DNA of 64,000 nt from Mesorhizobium sp. (GCA_022833215.1 JAIPUZ010000092.1:51078-115077), one strand, 5' to 3'; positions 53,740 through 63,958 are shown, counted from the first letter of the stretch. Notes: generated by a model from the letters alone, not told the origin. Numbers and translations are program-made.

Positions 53740-54639
53740 ATGCAGGGTCGCAGATATCTGGTCTATGACGTGTTCACGGAAGAGGCGATGGGTGGCAATC
53801 CGCTTGCCGTCGTTCTCGACTGCGAAGGTCTGGACGAGCGGGCGATGCTGCGCATTGCGCGCGAGTTCAATCTGTCCGAAACCGTATTCGTGCTCCCGGC
53901 AGCGCAGGCACGGCACCGGGCGCGCATCCGGATTTTCACCCCGCATTACGAGATGCCATTCGCCGGCCATCCGACGATCGGCACGGCGGTGGCGCTGGCG
54001 CAGGAGGCCGGGGAAGGGGCGAGCATCCTGGTTCTGGAGGAGAATATCGGGCCGGTGCGCTGCGCGGTTTCGCAGAATGGCGGCTTTGCAGAGTTCGATC
54101 TGCCAAGATTGCCGGAAAGGCTCGATCTCAGCGCCGAAGCGGAAGCCGTCGGAGCTGCCCTCGCCTTGTCGCCGCACCAGATCGGGTTCGAGAATCACCG
54201 TGTTTCCTGCTGGAGCGCCGGCGTTCCATACGTCATGATCCCGGTTGCCGGACTGGAAGAAGCATCGAGGGCACGGCTGGACACGCGCCTGTGGGCTGAC
54301 CTTTCGCCGCGTAAGAGCAGCACCGCCGTCGCCAGTGCCTATGTCTATTGCCGCGAGACCATCCGGCACGACAGCGCTTTCCATGCGCGCATGTTCGTTC
54401 CCGGCAATCCCTCTTACGAGGATCCGGCAACGGGTTCGGCGGCCGCGGCTTTCGCCGGCGCGGTCATGCATTTCGACGGCCCGGGTGAGGGCATGTCGCG
54501 CCTGTGGATCGAGCAGGGAATGGAGATGGAGCGGCCCTCGCGAATCCGGCTGGAGCTGGATGTGGAAAGCGGCACGCTCGCCACGGCCCGCATCGGCGGA
54601 AATGCGGTCAGGATAGCCGAGGGGCAGCTTTTCGTTTGA
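53740..54639 (+). CDS. PhzF family isomerase-like protein
   Basis: This encodes 299 residues from the ATG at 53740 (GGGGGAAG 6 bases upstream; an upstream in-frame ATG at 53644 has no site). The PhzF fold has YDVFTEEAMGGNPLAVVLD, the catalytic Glu in EFNLSETVFV (Glu47), RIFTPHYEMPFAGHPTIG, and the C-terminal EDPATGSAAAAFAG motif. Members isomerise or epimerise small acids; the substrate here is unknown and no phenazine genes are nearby. Confidence 0.93.
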   Translation: MQGRRYLVYDVFTEEAMGGNPLAVVLDCEGLDERAMLRIAREFNLSETVFVLPAAQARHRARIRIFTPHYEMPFAGHPTIGTAVALAQEAGEGASILVLEENIGPVRCAVSQNGGFAEFDLPRLPERLDLSAEAEAVGAALALSPHQIGFENHRVSCWSAGVPYVMIPVAGLEEASRARLDTRLWADLSPRKSSTAVASAYVYCRETIRHDSAFHARMFVPGNPSYEDPATGSAAAAFAGAVMHFDGPGEGMSRLWIEQGMEMERPSRIRLELDVESGTLATARIGGNAVRIAEGQLFV

Positions 54640-54859
54640 AGCCTCCGGTAAACTTCCTATGCCGTGTAATCCATATTACCTTTTGTTTTGACATCATATT
54701 TTGGCCCTGAACGCCTCCCCGTCATCGCGGCCAGCGCGCCTGGCATCCGCTTTTTTTCAGGACTGCGGAATGTTTTCTCAGCGAAATATCGCGACAGGGG
54801 TAGACAGGCTCAATAGGGGCAGCTATATGCCCGCCAACGTTGGTTTTACCAACGCCCGT

Positions 54860-54935
<76 letters not shown>

Positions 54936-55093
54936 TTTCAATCACTTGGATGGCGAACAGAGCTTACTGTCTTGCAGTTGGGACGGCTTTCTGCTCGCCC
55001 TTTGGGCCTGTCTCGCCTGCGATCTTCCTGACCGGTTTCGCTCCTGCAAAATGCTCCGGTGGCAGGCTGGCGCCCGGCGATCCTGCGATCTCT

Positions 55094-56845
55094 TCAGCTT
55101 GCGACCGCGCGGGACCTTATCTGCCGCTCCGGGAAGGATTGCAGGCTTGCGAGCATGTAGGGCAGATGCAGCAGGTTGCATGCCTTGGCGAAATACCAGC
55201 CTTGCAGGCTGTCGCAGCCGAGCGCGGTGAGGATTTCAACCTGCTCGCCGGTCTCCACGCCCTCTGCCGTCACCACCTTGCCCATGCCGTGGGCGATATC
55301 GATCACCCCGCGCACGATTGCGAGGTCGGCGCTGCTGGTGCCGAGATTCGAGATGAAGCTGCGGTCGATCTTCACGCGATCGATGGGCATGCGTCGCAGA
55401 TGCGAGAGCGAGGCGAAGCCCGTGCCGAAATCGTCCAGCGCGATTTCCACGCCGGCAGCGTGAAGCCTGTGCAGACGTCCTTCCAGTTGCTGGAAGTCGC
55501 GACCCAGGAACACGCCTTCCGTCACCTCTATGCAGAACTTGTCCGGTGACAGACCGGTGCGGTCGGAAAGCTCGAAGAACCGGTCGACGAAGGCGTCCGA
55601 ACGGAAGTCTGCATTGGTCACGTTGATGGCGACGCGGCGCAGCGGCAACGCCATTTCCTGCATCTTTTGCATGTCGATGAAGACCTGCTCCAGCACGAAC
55701 ATGCCGAGGGCGGCCAGAAGACCCGGGTCGTTCATGTCCGCAAGGAATGCGCCGGGCGTCAGATGTCCCTGTTGAGGGTGCTCCCAGCGCAGCAGACCTT
55801 CAAGCGCCGGTTTAAGCTGCTGGTCGGTGGCGATGATCGGCTGGTACAGCAGGCGGAACTGACCCTGCGCCAGACCGGTCTCGAAAGCGTGGAGCAGCTC
55901 GCTCTTGCGCAGGGCCACCTCGCGCAGGCGCGGAACGAAGAACTGCAGGCGGTCCCGGCCCAGCTCCTTGGCGCGATAAAGCGCAAGGTCGCTCGCCTTG
56001 AACAGCTCATCGAGGGAGCCGGCCTGATCCGGGAATGTGGCGATGCCGATGCTGGCGGAGCAGCGCCGCACCACCGGGCCGAGGTCCACCGGCTGGCGCA
56101 GGTACGACAGCACCTTGCCCATCATGTCGTGGACGTCCCGGTCCGGAAGTCCGGTCATGACGATGCCGAACTCGTCGCCGCCCAGCCGGGCGACGAAAAC
56201 CTCGGGGCTGGCCAGTTCACACAGGCGCCCGCTTACGACCCGCAGCAACTCGTCGCCCACGTCGTGACCGAAGGTGTCGTTGATCTCCTTGAACGTGTCG
56301 ATGTCCAGCAGGGCCAGATGGACCCTCGACGGCTGCGTCCTGCCGTGATTCGATATCACCGTTTCGAGGTGTTCCTGAAACCGGCGGCGATTGGCTATCC
56401 CGGTCAGGGCGTCGATATTGACGATGTGCCGGAGCTTTTCGTCGGCCCGATGGCGGTCTGTGATGTCGAAACGGATGGCGGTGTAGCTGTCGACCTTGCC
56501 GGCGGCGTTCACATGCGGGACGATGGTGGTGTCGACCCAGTAGTGCGAGCCGTCCTTGCGCCGGTTGCATATCTCGCCCTGCCAGACGCGCCCGGCGGCG
56601 ATGCGCCGGTACATCTGGCGGAAAAACCTGACGTCATGCATGCCGGAATGAAGCATGCGATGATTGGCGCCGATCAGTTCCTGCCGCGAATATCCCGATA
56701 TCTCGCAGAACTTGTTGTTGACGAAGGTGATCGTGCCTTTCACATCGGTGATGGCCACGATCGCGGCGCTGTCGAGGGCGTAGCGTATGAACTCCATTTC
56801 CGAGGGAAATGCAGGAGTATTGGCCTTTTTCGTCTGCGATGTCAT
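55094..56845 (-). CDS. PAS-GGDEF-EAL c-di-GMP enzyme
   Basis: This encodes 583 residues from the ATG at 56845. A PAS domain (about 20-130, with WVDTTIVPHVNAAGK and the PAC end) is followed by a GGDEF domain (DALTGIANRRRF, active site RLGGDEFGIV) and an EAL domain. In the EAL domain the metal ligands are kept: E in LEGLLRWEHP, N in AINVTNADF, E in CIEVTEG, DD in ALDDFGTG, K in VKIDRSFI and E in AEGVETGEQ. Both activities could therefore be intact; the motif reads EGL instead of EAL. There are no membrane segments; it is a cytoplasmic sensor. Confidence 0.93.
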   Translation of the reverse strand: MTSQTKKANTPAFPSEMEFIRYALDSAAIVAITDVKGTITFVNNKFCEISGYSRQELIGANHRMLHSGMHDVRFFRQMYRRIAAGRVWQGEICNRRKDGSHYWVDTTIVPHVNAAGKVDSYTAIRFDITDRHRADEKLRHIVNIDALTGIANRRRFQEHLETVISNHGRTQPSRVHLALLDIDTFKEINDTFGHDVGDELLRVVSGRLCELASPEVFVARLGGDEFGIVMTGLPDRDVHDMMGKVLSYLRQPVDLGPVVRRCSASIGIATFPDQAGSLDELFKASDLALYRAKELGRDRLQFFVPRLREVALRKSELLHAFETGLAQGQFRLLYQPIIATDQQLKPALEGLLRWEHPQQGHLTPGAFLADMNDPGLLAALGMFVLEQVFIDMQKMQEMALPLRRVAINVTNADFRSDAFVDRFFELSDRTGLSPDKFCIEVTEGVFLGRDFQQLEGRLHRLHAAGVEIALDDFGTGFASLSHLRRMPIDRVKIDRSFISNLGTSSADLAIVRGVIDIAHGMGKVVTAEGVETGEQVEILTALGCDSLQGWYFAKACNLLHLPYMLASLQSFPERQIRSRAVAS

Positions 56846-57136
56846 GCGCCCGTCGCCCAAGAATTACCGCCTGCCGAACGCTTCGAACGTTCGTCACAAC
56901 GATGCCCCAATCCCCCTGAAGTCATCGTTTAGGAAGGCCCGGTTAAATTTTTGGAACTTTTGCCTGCCGGACCCCGGTGCAAACATAAAAATGAGACCGC
57001 ATTTGCCCGTATCGGCCTTGAAAGAGTTTCAAATTCTAACATTGTTGCGCAAAAGGGGGCGACAAACTGTCATGAAGAAGAGCTTGATCGAGGTCGTTGC
57101 GAACCTCAGGCTGATCGCAGCGCAAGGCAGGTGACC
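56846..57136. other. Divergent promoter region with a possible short ORF
   Basis: These 291 bases lie between the c-di-GMP gene and the DUF2478 gene. A 20-codon ORF (57072-57134) occupies the end. No cobalamin riboswitch features were seen in it. Confidence 0.5.
57072..57134 (+). CDS. Possible 20-residue leader ORF before DUF2478
   Basis: The ATG-started frame reads MKKSLIEVVANLRLIAAQGR and stops 2 bases before the DUF2478 ATG. No ribosome site stands out. It may be a translational coupling leader or chance; a basic start with a hydrophobic middle gives no clear function. Confidence 0.3.
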   Translation: MKKSLIEVVANLRLIAAQGR

Positions 57137-57679
57137 ATGGCCCAAAACCCTATTGCAGCAATCACAGGCGCCGAAACCGCGGCGATCCAGGCCCTTCTGC
57201 TGAATGCGGTGGGGCGCTGGCGCGCCGCTGGCCTTATCGTATGTGGCATCGTCGAGGAGAGCGACGGGCCGACGCAGAGCAGCTGCAGCTGCGGAGTGTT
57301 GCGCAACCTCGTCACCGGTGCGCGCTTTCCCATGTATCTCGATGAGCCTCCCGCCCATACGTCCTGTCATCTCGATGAAACCGGCGTCACGAATGCGGGC
57401 GAAAGCGTGCTCGGTCAGATCGTGGGCGCAGACGTGGTGGTGCTGAGCAAGTTCGGCAAGGTGGAGGCGGTTGAGGGCGGTCTTTTCTGCGCGTTCGAGG
57501 CCGCCGCTGCTCTGGGCAAGCCGGTCATCACCTCCGTGGCCCCCAAGCACAACTATCCATGGCAGCGTTTTGCCCCGCACGCCACGGCGATCAGGCCACG
57601 ACAGGACGAAATCGACGGCTGGTGGCAATCGGTTGCTCCGGCCGCCTCCCTGCATGGCCTGGCCGCGTCAGGGCGGTAA
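57137..57679 (+). CDS. DUF2478 family protein
   Basis: This encodes 180 residues. ALLLNAVGRWRAAGLIVCGIVEESDG, then CSCGVLRNLVTGARFPMYLDEPPAHTSCHLDETGVT and the GADVVVLSKFGKVEAVEGGLFCAFEAA block mark DUF2478. The family looks like a P-loop-related fold and is often near molybdenum genes in alphaproteobacteria; here it is beside cob genes and 35 kb from modABC. Function is unknown. Its stop is 2 bases from the convergent cobT stop. Confidence 0.85.
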   Translation: MAQNPIAAITGAETAAIQALLLNAVGRWRAAGLIVCGIVEESDGPTQSSCSCGVLRNLVTGARFPMYLDEPPAHTSCHLDETGVTNAGESVLGQIVGADVVVLSKFGKVEAVEGGLFCAFEAAAALGKPVITSVAPKHNYPWQRFAPHATAIRPRQDEIDGWWQSVAPAASLHGLAASGR

Positions 57680-57681
57680 GT

Positions 57682-58692
57682 TCAGCCTGCCGAAACCCCG
57701 GCTTCGGTGAAACTCGCCATGCGCGCGTGGCATTCCAGCGCCGACCGCAGGATGTTGACGGCAAGGCATGCGCCCGAGCCTTCGCCCAGGCGCATACCGA
57801 GGTCGAGCAGAGGCTTCAGTCCGAGCGCTTCCAGCAGGCGGCGATGGCCGGCTTCGGCCGAGACATGGGCGGCAAGCGTGTGGGCGAGCCCCTGAGGGTG
57901 GAGCCGCGCCAGCGGTGCGACTGCGGCAGTGCACACGAAACCGTCGAGCAGCACCGGAACGCCGCGATGGCGGGCGGCCAGCGTTGCGCCGAGGATGGCG
58001 GCCAGTTCGCGCCCGCCCAGGCTGGACGCCACTTGCAGCGGGTCTGCCAGCGCCGCCGAATGGCGCTTTAGTCCGGCCTCGATGGCCGTGACCTTGCGCT
58101 TCAGCCCGGCATCGTCGACGCCGGTGCCGCGTCCGGTCCAACCCTGCACCTCGCCACCGAACAGGGCAGCAGCGATGGCCGCGGCCGGCGTGGTGTTGCC
58201 GATGCCCATCTCGCCGAAGCAGACCAGATCGAGATTTTCGTCCACGGCATCATAGCCGGCCGAGACGGCGGCGAGGAAATCGGCCTCGTCCATGGCCGGC
58301 TCCTGCGTGAAATCGCCGGTCGGCCGGTCAAGGTCGAGCGGAATGACGTCCAGTTCCGCTCCCGCCACACGGGCAAGCTGGTTGATCGCCGCGCCGCCAT
58401 GGGCGAAATTCGCCACCATCTGCACGGTGACTTCCGCCGGGAAGGCGGAAACGCCTTGTGCGGTGATGCCGTGATTGCCGGCGAAGACGATCACCTTCAC
58501 CCGCTCAAGCTTCGGCATGTCGCGGCCCTGCCAGCGCGCCAGCCAGCCGGCGACTTCCTCCAGCCGGCCGAGGCTGCCCTGCGGCTTGGTCAGCGTGTCC
58601 TGACGGCTTGCGACGGCCGTCTGCGCCGCCTCATTTCCGGCCGGCAGATCGAGGCAGGCAGCGCGCAGGTTTTCGAGGGATTTGAAGGGCAT
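57682..58692 (-). CDS. cobT: Nicotinate-nucleotide-dimethylbenzimidazole phosphoribosyltransferase
   Basis: This 336-residue enzyme activates dimethylbenzimidazole as alpha-ribazole phosphate for the lower loop of B12. Motifs are TKPQGSLGRLEEVAGWLA, VIVFAGNHGITAQGVSAFP, FGEMGIGNTTPAAAIAAAL and the catalytic Glu in GMRLGEGSGACLA. It is named CobU in Pseudomonas denitrificans usage. It is the last gene of the cob operon, 24 bases after cobS. Confidence 0.96.
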   Translation of the reverse strand: MPFKSLENLRAACLDLPAGNEAAQTAVASRQDTLTKPQGSLGRLEEVAGWLARWQGRDMPKLERVKVIVFAGNHGITAQGVSAFPAEVTVQMVANFAHGGAAINQLARVAGAELDVIPLDLDRPTGDFTQEPAMDEADFLAAVSAGYDAVDENLDLVCFGEMGIGNTTPAAAIAAALFGGEVQGWTGRGTGVDDAGLKRKVTAIEAGLKRHSAALADPLQVASSLGGRELAAILGATLAARHRGVPVLLDGFVCTAAVAPLARLHPQGLAHTLAAHVSAEAGHRRLLEALGLKPLLDLGMRLGEGSGACLAVNILRSALECHARMASFTEAGVSAG

Positions 58693-58716
58693 GGGGCCGA
58701 AAACTCCAGAAGTGAT

Positions 58717-59472
58717 TCAGGAAAATGAAGCGGCTGCAACCAGCAGAACGATGATCTCGCCCAGTTGCTGGAGCGCGCCGGCGGTGTCGCCGGTCTGGCC
58801 GCCGATCTGGCGGCGGCACAGCGCGCCGAAGCCGGCAAGCAGCAGGACAAGCAGGACAAGCGCAGCAAGCGCCGGGCCGAGCCCGAGGATCAGAAGCGAC
58901 ATGGCTCCGATGGCGGCGCCGAGCAAGGCACTCTCCTGCGAAACCGTGCCGGCGCTGGCTGAAAGCCCTTCCGCGCGGGCCGGCGGCAAGACATGCATCA
59001 GCGCGCCGGGCAGGGCGCGCGAGGCGCAATGGGCGGCGATGAAGGCGGCGAACACCTGTGCTGGCCCGGCGAGAGCAGCCAGTGCGCTCCAGCGCAGCAG
59101 CAGGGAGATGACAAGCGCGGCCGTGCCATAGGAGCCGATGCGGCTGTCGCGCATGATCTCCAGCTTGCGCTCACGCGTCGAGCCGCCGCCAAAACCGTCC
59201 GCCACATCGGACAGACCATCCTCATGCAGGCAACCGGTTGTCAGCATGGCGGCGGCGAGCGCCAGCGCGGCGGCGGGGCCGATGGGCGGGCCAAGCCACG
59301 TTGTAATTGCATAGGCAGCCGAGGCAATGACCGCCACCGCCAGCCCGGCAACGGGTGCCGCCCAGATGGCATCGGCCAGCGCCCTGTCTCTGAAATCAAA
59401 GTGCGGCAGCGGCAGCCGCGTGAAGAAGGCGAGGCAAAGCGCGATGTCGAGCGGGTCGAACCGGTCTCTCAT
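58717..59472 (-). CDS. cobS: Adenosylcobinamide-GDP ribazoletransferase
   Basis: This 251-residue membrane enzyme joins adenosylcobinamide-GDP to alpha-ribazole. About six helices are present. The active-site block GCLHEDGLSDVADGFGGGSTRERKLEIMRDSRIGSYG is intact. The start at 59472 overlaps the cobB stop by 4 bases (ATGA); a longer frame upstream is only a read through cobB. It is named CobV in P. denitrificans usage. Confidence 0.95.
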   Translation of the reverse strand: MRDRFDPLDIALCLAFFTRLPLPHFDFRDRALADAIWAAPVAGLAVAVIASAAYAITTWLGPPIGPAAALALAAAMLTTGCLHEDGLSDVADGFGGGSTRERKLEIMRDSRIGSYGTAALVISLLLRWSALAALAGPAQVFAAFIAAHCASRALPGALMHVLPPARAEGLSASAGTVSQESALLGAAIGAMSLLILGLGPALAALVLLVLLLAGFGALCRRQIGGQTGDTAGALQQLGEIIVLLVAAASFS

Positions 59473-60788
59473 GCGCCCGCCCGCGCTATGGCATGGAAGA
59501 AGGTGCCGCTGACATGGCCGCGACGGCCGCCGGCGGACCCAAGCGGATTGCCCTGACCATCCGCGAGTTCTGCGAGAGGGCCGTCGTTGCCGGGTTCGGT
59601 GACCCGCGCATAGTGGAATTCGTGGCCGCGAATGGCGTCGCCGGCGCGCCCCAGCGGACAGTTGGCCAGAAGGCGCGCCTGCCGGTAGCCAAGGTTCATC
59701 TTGCGTTTGGCGAAGCTGGTGGTGTGGCCGAGCAGGCCGAGCATCCGGTGGGTGACGCCATCCGCATCTTCCAGAGCCTCGCCCAGCACCATGTAGCCGC
59801 CGCACTCGCCATGCACTGGTTTTTCCGCTGCGAACACTGTCATTCCGGCGTGGAATTTTCCGGCCGAGGCCAGCGTTCCGGCATGCAGTTCAGGATAGCC
59901 GCCGGGCAGCCAGCAGACATCGCAATCCGGTCCCGGCGCCTCGTCGGCCAGCGGCGAAAAGGGTACGATCTCGGCGCCTTCATCGCGCCAATGGCGGGCG
60001 ACATGGGGGTAGAGGAAGGTGAAGGCGCGATCCTGCGCAAGGGCGATGCGCTGCCCCGGCGGGGGCAGGGCGCAAGTAAAATCGCCGGTTTGCGGGGTTA
60101 GTGGTGCTGCCAGTTCCAGCACCGCGTCGAGGTCGATGGAGCGTTCGGCCATGTCGGCCATGCGGTCGATGAAGGCCATCAGATCGTCATGCTCGCCGGC
60201 CTGCACCAGACCCAGATGGCGCTCCGGCATGGTCAGTGTCGGGTCGCGCTCGATGGCGCCGACCACCAGCAGGCCGAGTGCCTCTATCGCCTCGGCGCAC
60301 AGGCGGCGATGCCGTTCGCTGCCCAGCCGGTTCAGCACCACGCCGGCAATGCGCACCTCCGGCCGGTAGGAGGCGAACCCCTTGGCGACGGCCGCGACCG
60401 TGGTGGACTGGCCGGACACGTCGAGCACCAGCAGGGTGGGAATGCCATACAGCGCGGCGAGATCGGAAGCAGCACCCGAGCGGCCGGGCGTGCCGGGTAT
60501 GCCGTCGAACAGGCCCATAGCGCTTTCCAGCACGACGATGTCGGCATCTTCCGCCGCGCGCCGGGCGAGCCCGTTGAGCAGCGAAGGGGCCATCGCCCAG
60601 CTGTCGAGATTGACGCCGGCGAGGCCGGTTGCCGCCTCATGGAAGCCGGGATCGATGTAGTCGGGGCCGGATTTTGCCCCGCGCACGCGCAAGCCGCGCC
60701 GGGCCAGCGCCCGCAGCAGGCCGATGGTGACGCTGGTCTTGCCCGAGCCCGAACGCGGCGCGCCGATGATGATCGCGCGCGCCGTCAT
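59469..60788 (-). CDS. cobB: Cobyrinate a,c-diamide synthase
   Basis: This 439-residue glutamine-dependent enzyme amidates carboxylates a and c of (hydrogeno)byrinate. It has a dethiobiotin-synthetase-like P-loop AIIIGAPRSGSGKTSV (5-20), ESAMGLFDG, and a C-terminal glutaminase domain with the nucleophile in PVHGECGGYMVLGEAL. It overlaps cobA upstream and cobS downstream by 4 bases each. Confidence 0.96.
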   Translation of the reverse strand: MTARAIIIGAPRSGSGKTSVTIGLLRALARRGLRVRGAKSGPDYIDPGFHEAATGLAGVNLDSWAMAPSLLNGLARRAAEDADIVVLESAMGLFDGIPGTPGRSGAASDLAALYGIPTLLVLDVSGQSTTVAAVAKGFASYRPEVRIAGVVLNRLGSERHRRLCAEAIEALGLLVVGAIERDPTLTMPERHLGLVQAGEHDDLMAFIDRMADMAERSIDLDAVLELAAPLTPQTGDFTCALPPPGQRIALAQDRAFTFLYPHVARHWRDEGAEIVPFSPLADEAPGPDCDVCWLPGGYPELHAGTLASAGKFHAGMTVFAAEKPVHGECGGYMVLGEALEDADGVTHRMLGLLGHTTSFAKRKMNLGYRQARLLANCPLGRAGDAIRGHEFHYARVTEPGNDGPLAELADGQGNPLGSAGGRRGHVSGTFFHAIARAGA

Positions 60789-61591
60789 GGCCTGCCCGCC
60801 AGTTGGTCGCGCAGCGCCACGATATGCCCGACGACGATGAGCGCCGGCGAGACGATTTTTTCGCGCGCGGCTGCTTCCACCAGCGTGCCGAGCGTTGTGA
60901 CCACGGTGCGCTCTTGCGCCAAAGTGGCGTTTTCGATAAGGGCTGCGGGCGTGTCGGGCGAAAGCCCGCCGGACAGCAGGTCGGCCACCGTCGCTGCCAT
61001 ATGGGTAAGCCCCATATAGATGACGATGGGCTGGCCGGTTCGGGCAAGGGCCGCCCAGTCCGGCCGATCGTCGGAGATGGCGGCGAAACCGGTGGCGAGG
61101 ATGATCGCGCCGTTGACGCCGCGCATGGTGGCGGGAATGCCAGCCGAGGTGAGGCCGCCGAAAGCGGAGGTTACGCCCGGCAGCACGCGCCAGGGAATGC
61201 CGGCTTGCGCCAGCGCGCGGGCTTCCTCGCCGCCGCGCCCGAACACATAGGGGTGGCCGCCCTTCAGCCGCACCACCTTGCGGCCTTCCCGGCCGAGCTT
61301 GACCAGCAGCGTATTGATCTCCTCCTGCGGGATGGAGAGCCGCCCGCCGCGCTTGCCGACATAGAATTTCTCCGCCTGCGCGGCGACGGCGACGATCTCG
61401 GGCGACACCAGCGCATCATGGACGAGGGCATCGGCCTGCGCCAGCGCGCCCAGCACGTCGAGGGTCAGAAGGCGCGGGTCGCCCGGCCCGGCGCCCGCCA
61501 GCCATACATGGCCGGGTTCCAGCACGCGTGGCTCGAAATCGAGACGGGCCAGTGCCTCGGCAAGCGCGGCTTTTGGTGTGTCGAGGCTCAT
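60785..61591 (-). CDS. cobA: Uroporphyrinogen-III C-methyltransferase
   Basis: This encodes 268 residues from the ATG at 61591. The SUMT motifs [49 protein letters not shown] and [20 protein letters not shown] are present, as is [12 protein letters not shown]. It makes precorrin-2, the entry point to B12 synthesis. It is coupled to cobM and cobB by 4-base overlaps. Confidence 0.95.
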   Translation of the reverse strand: MSLDTPKAALAEALARLDFEPRVLEPGHVWLAGAGPGDPRLLTLDVLGALAQADALVHDALVSPEIVAVAAQAEKFYVGKRGGRLSIPQEEINTLLVKLGREGRKVVRLKGGHPYVFGRGGEEARALAQAGIPWRVLPGVTSAFGGLTSAGIPATMRGVNGAIILATGFAAISDDRPDWAALARTGQPIVIYMGLTHMAATVADLLSGGLSPDTPAALIENATLAQERTVVTTLGTLVEAAAREKIVSPALIVVGHIVALRDQLAGRP

Positions 61592-62352
61592 GCGCCCTCC
61601 CGGCCGCGGAAGCGGCGCTGATAATAGGCATCGTAGAGCGCGCTTTCGGAGAAATCCTCGGCGGCCAGCGAGCGGCCGACGAAGATGATGGCCGAGCGCT
61701 CGATGGGGTCCTTGCCAAGTTCCTGCTCGATGGTCGCCAGTGTGGCCCTGACCACGCGCTGTTCCGGCCACGAGGCGCGGAACACGACGGCCACCGGGCA
61801 ATCGCTGCCATAAAGCGGGGTCAGTTCCGCCACCACCTGTTCGATGGCGTGGATGGCGAGGTGGATGGCAAGCGTGGAGCCGGTGCGGCCGAAGGCGGTC
61901 AGCGTTTCGCCGGGCGGCATCTTCGAGGCGCGGCCGGAAACGCGGGTCAGCACGAGGCTCTGCGCGATTTCGGGAATGGTGAGTTCGCGGCCGAGCGCGG
62001 CAGCGGCAGCCGCGAAGGAAGGCACGCCGGGAGTGAGTGTGTAAGGAATGCCGGCGCGCTCAAGGCGGCGAATCTGCTCTGCCACCGCGCTCCACACCGA
62101 CAGGTCGCCCGAATGCAGCCGCGCCACATCCTGTCCGGCCGCGTGGGCGGCGCGATATTCCGCCTCGATCTCGTCCAGCGACATCGGGGCGGTGTCGACC
62201 AGCTTCGTTCCCGGCCCGCAATGTCCAAGCAGTTCGGGCGAAACGATGGAGCCGGCATAGAGGCACACCGGGCAGGAGGAGAGCAGGTTTGCACCGCGCA
62301 GGGTGATGAGGTCGGCAGCGCCGGGGCCGGCGCCGATGAAATGGACGGTCAC
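61588..62352 (-). CDS. cobM: Precorrin-4 C11-methyltransferase
   Basis: This 254-residue SAM methyltransferase carries [38 protein letters not shown] and [18 protein letters not shown], and adds the C11 methyl group to precorrin-4. The start is GTG at 62352, which overlaps the cobE stop by 4 bases (GTGA). The C-terminus runs into the cobA start by another 4 bases. Confidence 0.95.
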   Translation of the reverse strand: MTVHFIGAGPGAADLITLRGANLLSSCPVCLYAGSIVSPELLGHCGPGTKLVDTAPMSLDEIEAEYRAAHAAGQDVARLHSGDLSVWSAVAEQIRRLERAGIPYTLTPGVPSFAAAAAALGRELTIPEIAQSLVLTRVSGRASKMPPGETLTAFGRTGSTLAIHLAIHAIEQVVAELTPLYGSDCPVAVVFRASWPEQRVVRATLATIEQELGKDPIERSAIIFVGRSLAAEDFSESALYDAYYQRRFRGREGA

Positions 62353-62735
62353 GGCTCTTCTCCGTTGACGGCGATGGCGCAGGTCACCGGTCCATGCACG
62401 GAGCGGGGGCCGAGCAGCCGGGATTTCTGACCGGCCGCGGCAAGCGCGGCCGTTTCCGAGACGGAAGGTGTGCCAGCCGCCGAAAGCGATGCCGTCGAGC
62501 GGGTCAGGCTGCGCAGCGAGACCATCTGCATGGCGGGGCCGTCGACAAGGAAAACGGGAAGGCGCAACGCATTGCCGGCCTCGATGATCGCTTTTTCCCC
62601 GGACTTCATCCTGGCGGTGGCAAGGCCGGACAGCGAGTCGGGCGACAGGCCATAGGGTTCGAGAGCGGATTCGACGGCTGCCAGAACCTCCTGAAGCGAG
62701 ACGCCCTTGCGGCAACCTATGCCGGCGACGATCAT
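62349..62735 (-). CDS. cobE: Cobalamin biosynthesis protein CobE
   Basis: This encodes 128 residues from the ATG at 62735, which overlaps the cobL stop (ATGA, 62732-62735). It starts [25 protein letters not shown], the usual CobE/CbiG C-terminal-type opening; [33 protein letters not shown] is in the second half. CobE is required in the aerobic pathway, probably for precorrin ring opening or delivery, with its exact reaction not well known. Confidence 0.9.
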   Translation of the reverse strand: MIVAGIGCRKGVSLQEVLAAVESALEPYGLSPDSLSGLATARMKSGEKAIIEAGNALRLPVFLVDGPAMQMVSLRSLTRSTASLSAAGTPSVSETAALAAAGQKSRLLGPRSVHGPVTCAIAVNGEEP

Positions 62736-63958
62736 GGCTTTTCCCAGCTCCATTGCGTGATCGGCATGGCCGGCTTCCAGCCGCTCATGCTGCCGACCGG
62801 GGCCGCCCGCGCCACGGAAATGCGGGTGAGCGCGCCGCCCAGCCCGGCATGGCGGGCGATCAGGAGCGTTTCCATTTCGAGCGTGACGGCATTGGCGACG
62901 AGGCGTCCGCCGGGGCGCATCGCCCGGATTGCCGTATCGAGAACGCCCGGATCGCTGCCGCCGCCGCCGATGAAGATGGCATCCGGCGTTTCGAGATCGG
63001 CCAGCGCTGCGGGGGCCGTGCCATGGACGACGGCAAGACCGGGCACGCCGAAGGCGGCAGCGTTGCGGCCGATGCGGGCGGCGCGCCCGGGATCGGCCTC
63101 GATGGCGATGGCGTTGAGCGAGGGATGCGCGAGCATCCATTCGATGGCGACGGAGCCGGAGCCCGCGCCGATGTCCCACAGTAGTTCGTCGCGCCGGGGG
63201 CTGAGTGCCGAGAGCGTCAGCGCGCGCACTTCGCGCTTGGTGATCTGCCCGTCATGCTCGAACAGATCGTCGGCGAGGCCATGTGCAAGCGGCAGGATGC
63301 GCGCTTGCGATGTCGATTCAATCTCCAGTGCCAGAACATTGAGCGGATTGATGTTTTTGAGGTCGAATGATGAGGCGCGGGTGCTGCGGATGCGCTCGCT
63401 CGCACCGCCCAGTGCTTCCAGAACGGTGATGCGTGTTGGCCCGAAGCCGAGACCGGCAAGCAGGGCGGCTATCGCCGCTGGAGCGGCTTCGTCCGAGGTC
63501 AGCGCAAGGATGCGCGTGCCGGGATGCAGCAGCGGCCGGATAAGGTCGGTGGGGCGGCCGTGCAGGGAGACGGTTTCGACGTCCTGCAAGGCCCAGCCCA
63601 TGCGCGCGGCGGCGAGCGAAACGGCCGAAGGCGCGGGGAGAGCGCGCATCTCTGCCAGCGGTATTTTCCGCGCCAGCGTGACGCCGACGCCGTGGAAGAA
63701 CGGGTCACCCGAGGCCAGCACGCAGACCTTGCGGCCGGCAAGAGCCATCACCGCGCTCATGGCCGCGTCGAACGGCACCGGCCACCGGCGCGCTTCTCCC
63801 GCAATCAACGGGCGGGCAAGTTCCAGATGCCGGGCGCCGCCGAACACGAATTCGGCAGCTTCGATCGCCTGCTTGGCTGCGTCGCCGAGACCGGATATGC
63901 CGTCTTCACCAATGCCGACGATGGTGAGCCACGGGCGGGAAGGAGCCTCAGCCGACAT
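62732..63958 (-). CDS. cobL: Precorrin-6Y C5,15-methyltransferase (decarboxylating)
   Basis: This encodes 408 residues from the ATG at 63958 (GAGG 6 bases upstream). It is a fusion of a CbiE-like methyltransferase (1-200, [42 protein letters not shown]) and a CbiT-like one (about 235-408, [25 protein letters not shown]). It adds methyls at C5 and C15 and decarboxylates the C12 side chain. It is the first gene of the cob operon. Its start codon overlaps that of cobK on the other strand. Confidence 0.96.
   Translation of the reverse strand: MSAEAPSRPWLTIVGIGEDGISGLGDAAKQAIEAAEFVFGGARHLELARPLIAGEARRWPVPFDAAMSAVMALAGRKVCVLASGDPFFHGVGVTLARKIPLAEMRALPAPSAVSLAAARMGWALQDVETVSLHGRPTDLIRPLLHPGTRILALTSDEAAPAAIAALLAGLGFGPTRITVLEALGGASERIRSTRASSFDLKNINPLNVLALEIESTSQARILPLAHGLADDLFEHDGQITKREVRALTLSALSPRRDELLWDIGAGSGSVAIEWMLAHPSLNAIAIEADPGRAARIGRNAAAFGVPGLAVVHGTAPAALADLETPDAIFIGGGGSDPGVLDTAIRAMRPGGRLVANAVTLEMETLLIARHAGLGGALTRISVARAAPVGSMSGWKPAMPITQWSWEKP

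Noticed and set aside
54955-55090. Attachment site or integrated element beside tRNA-Lys
   Set aside because: No repeat of the tRNA 3' end and no integrase gene were found in the flanking sequence.
56846-57136. Cobalamin riboswitch before the cob region
   Set aside because: No conserved B12-box-like sequence or matching fold was visible here, and the cob operon runs from the other end of the cluster (63958).
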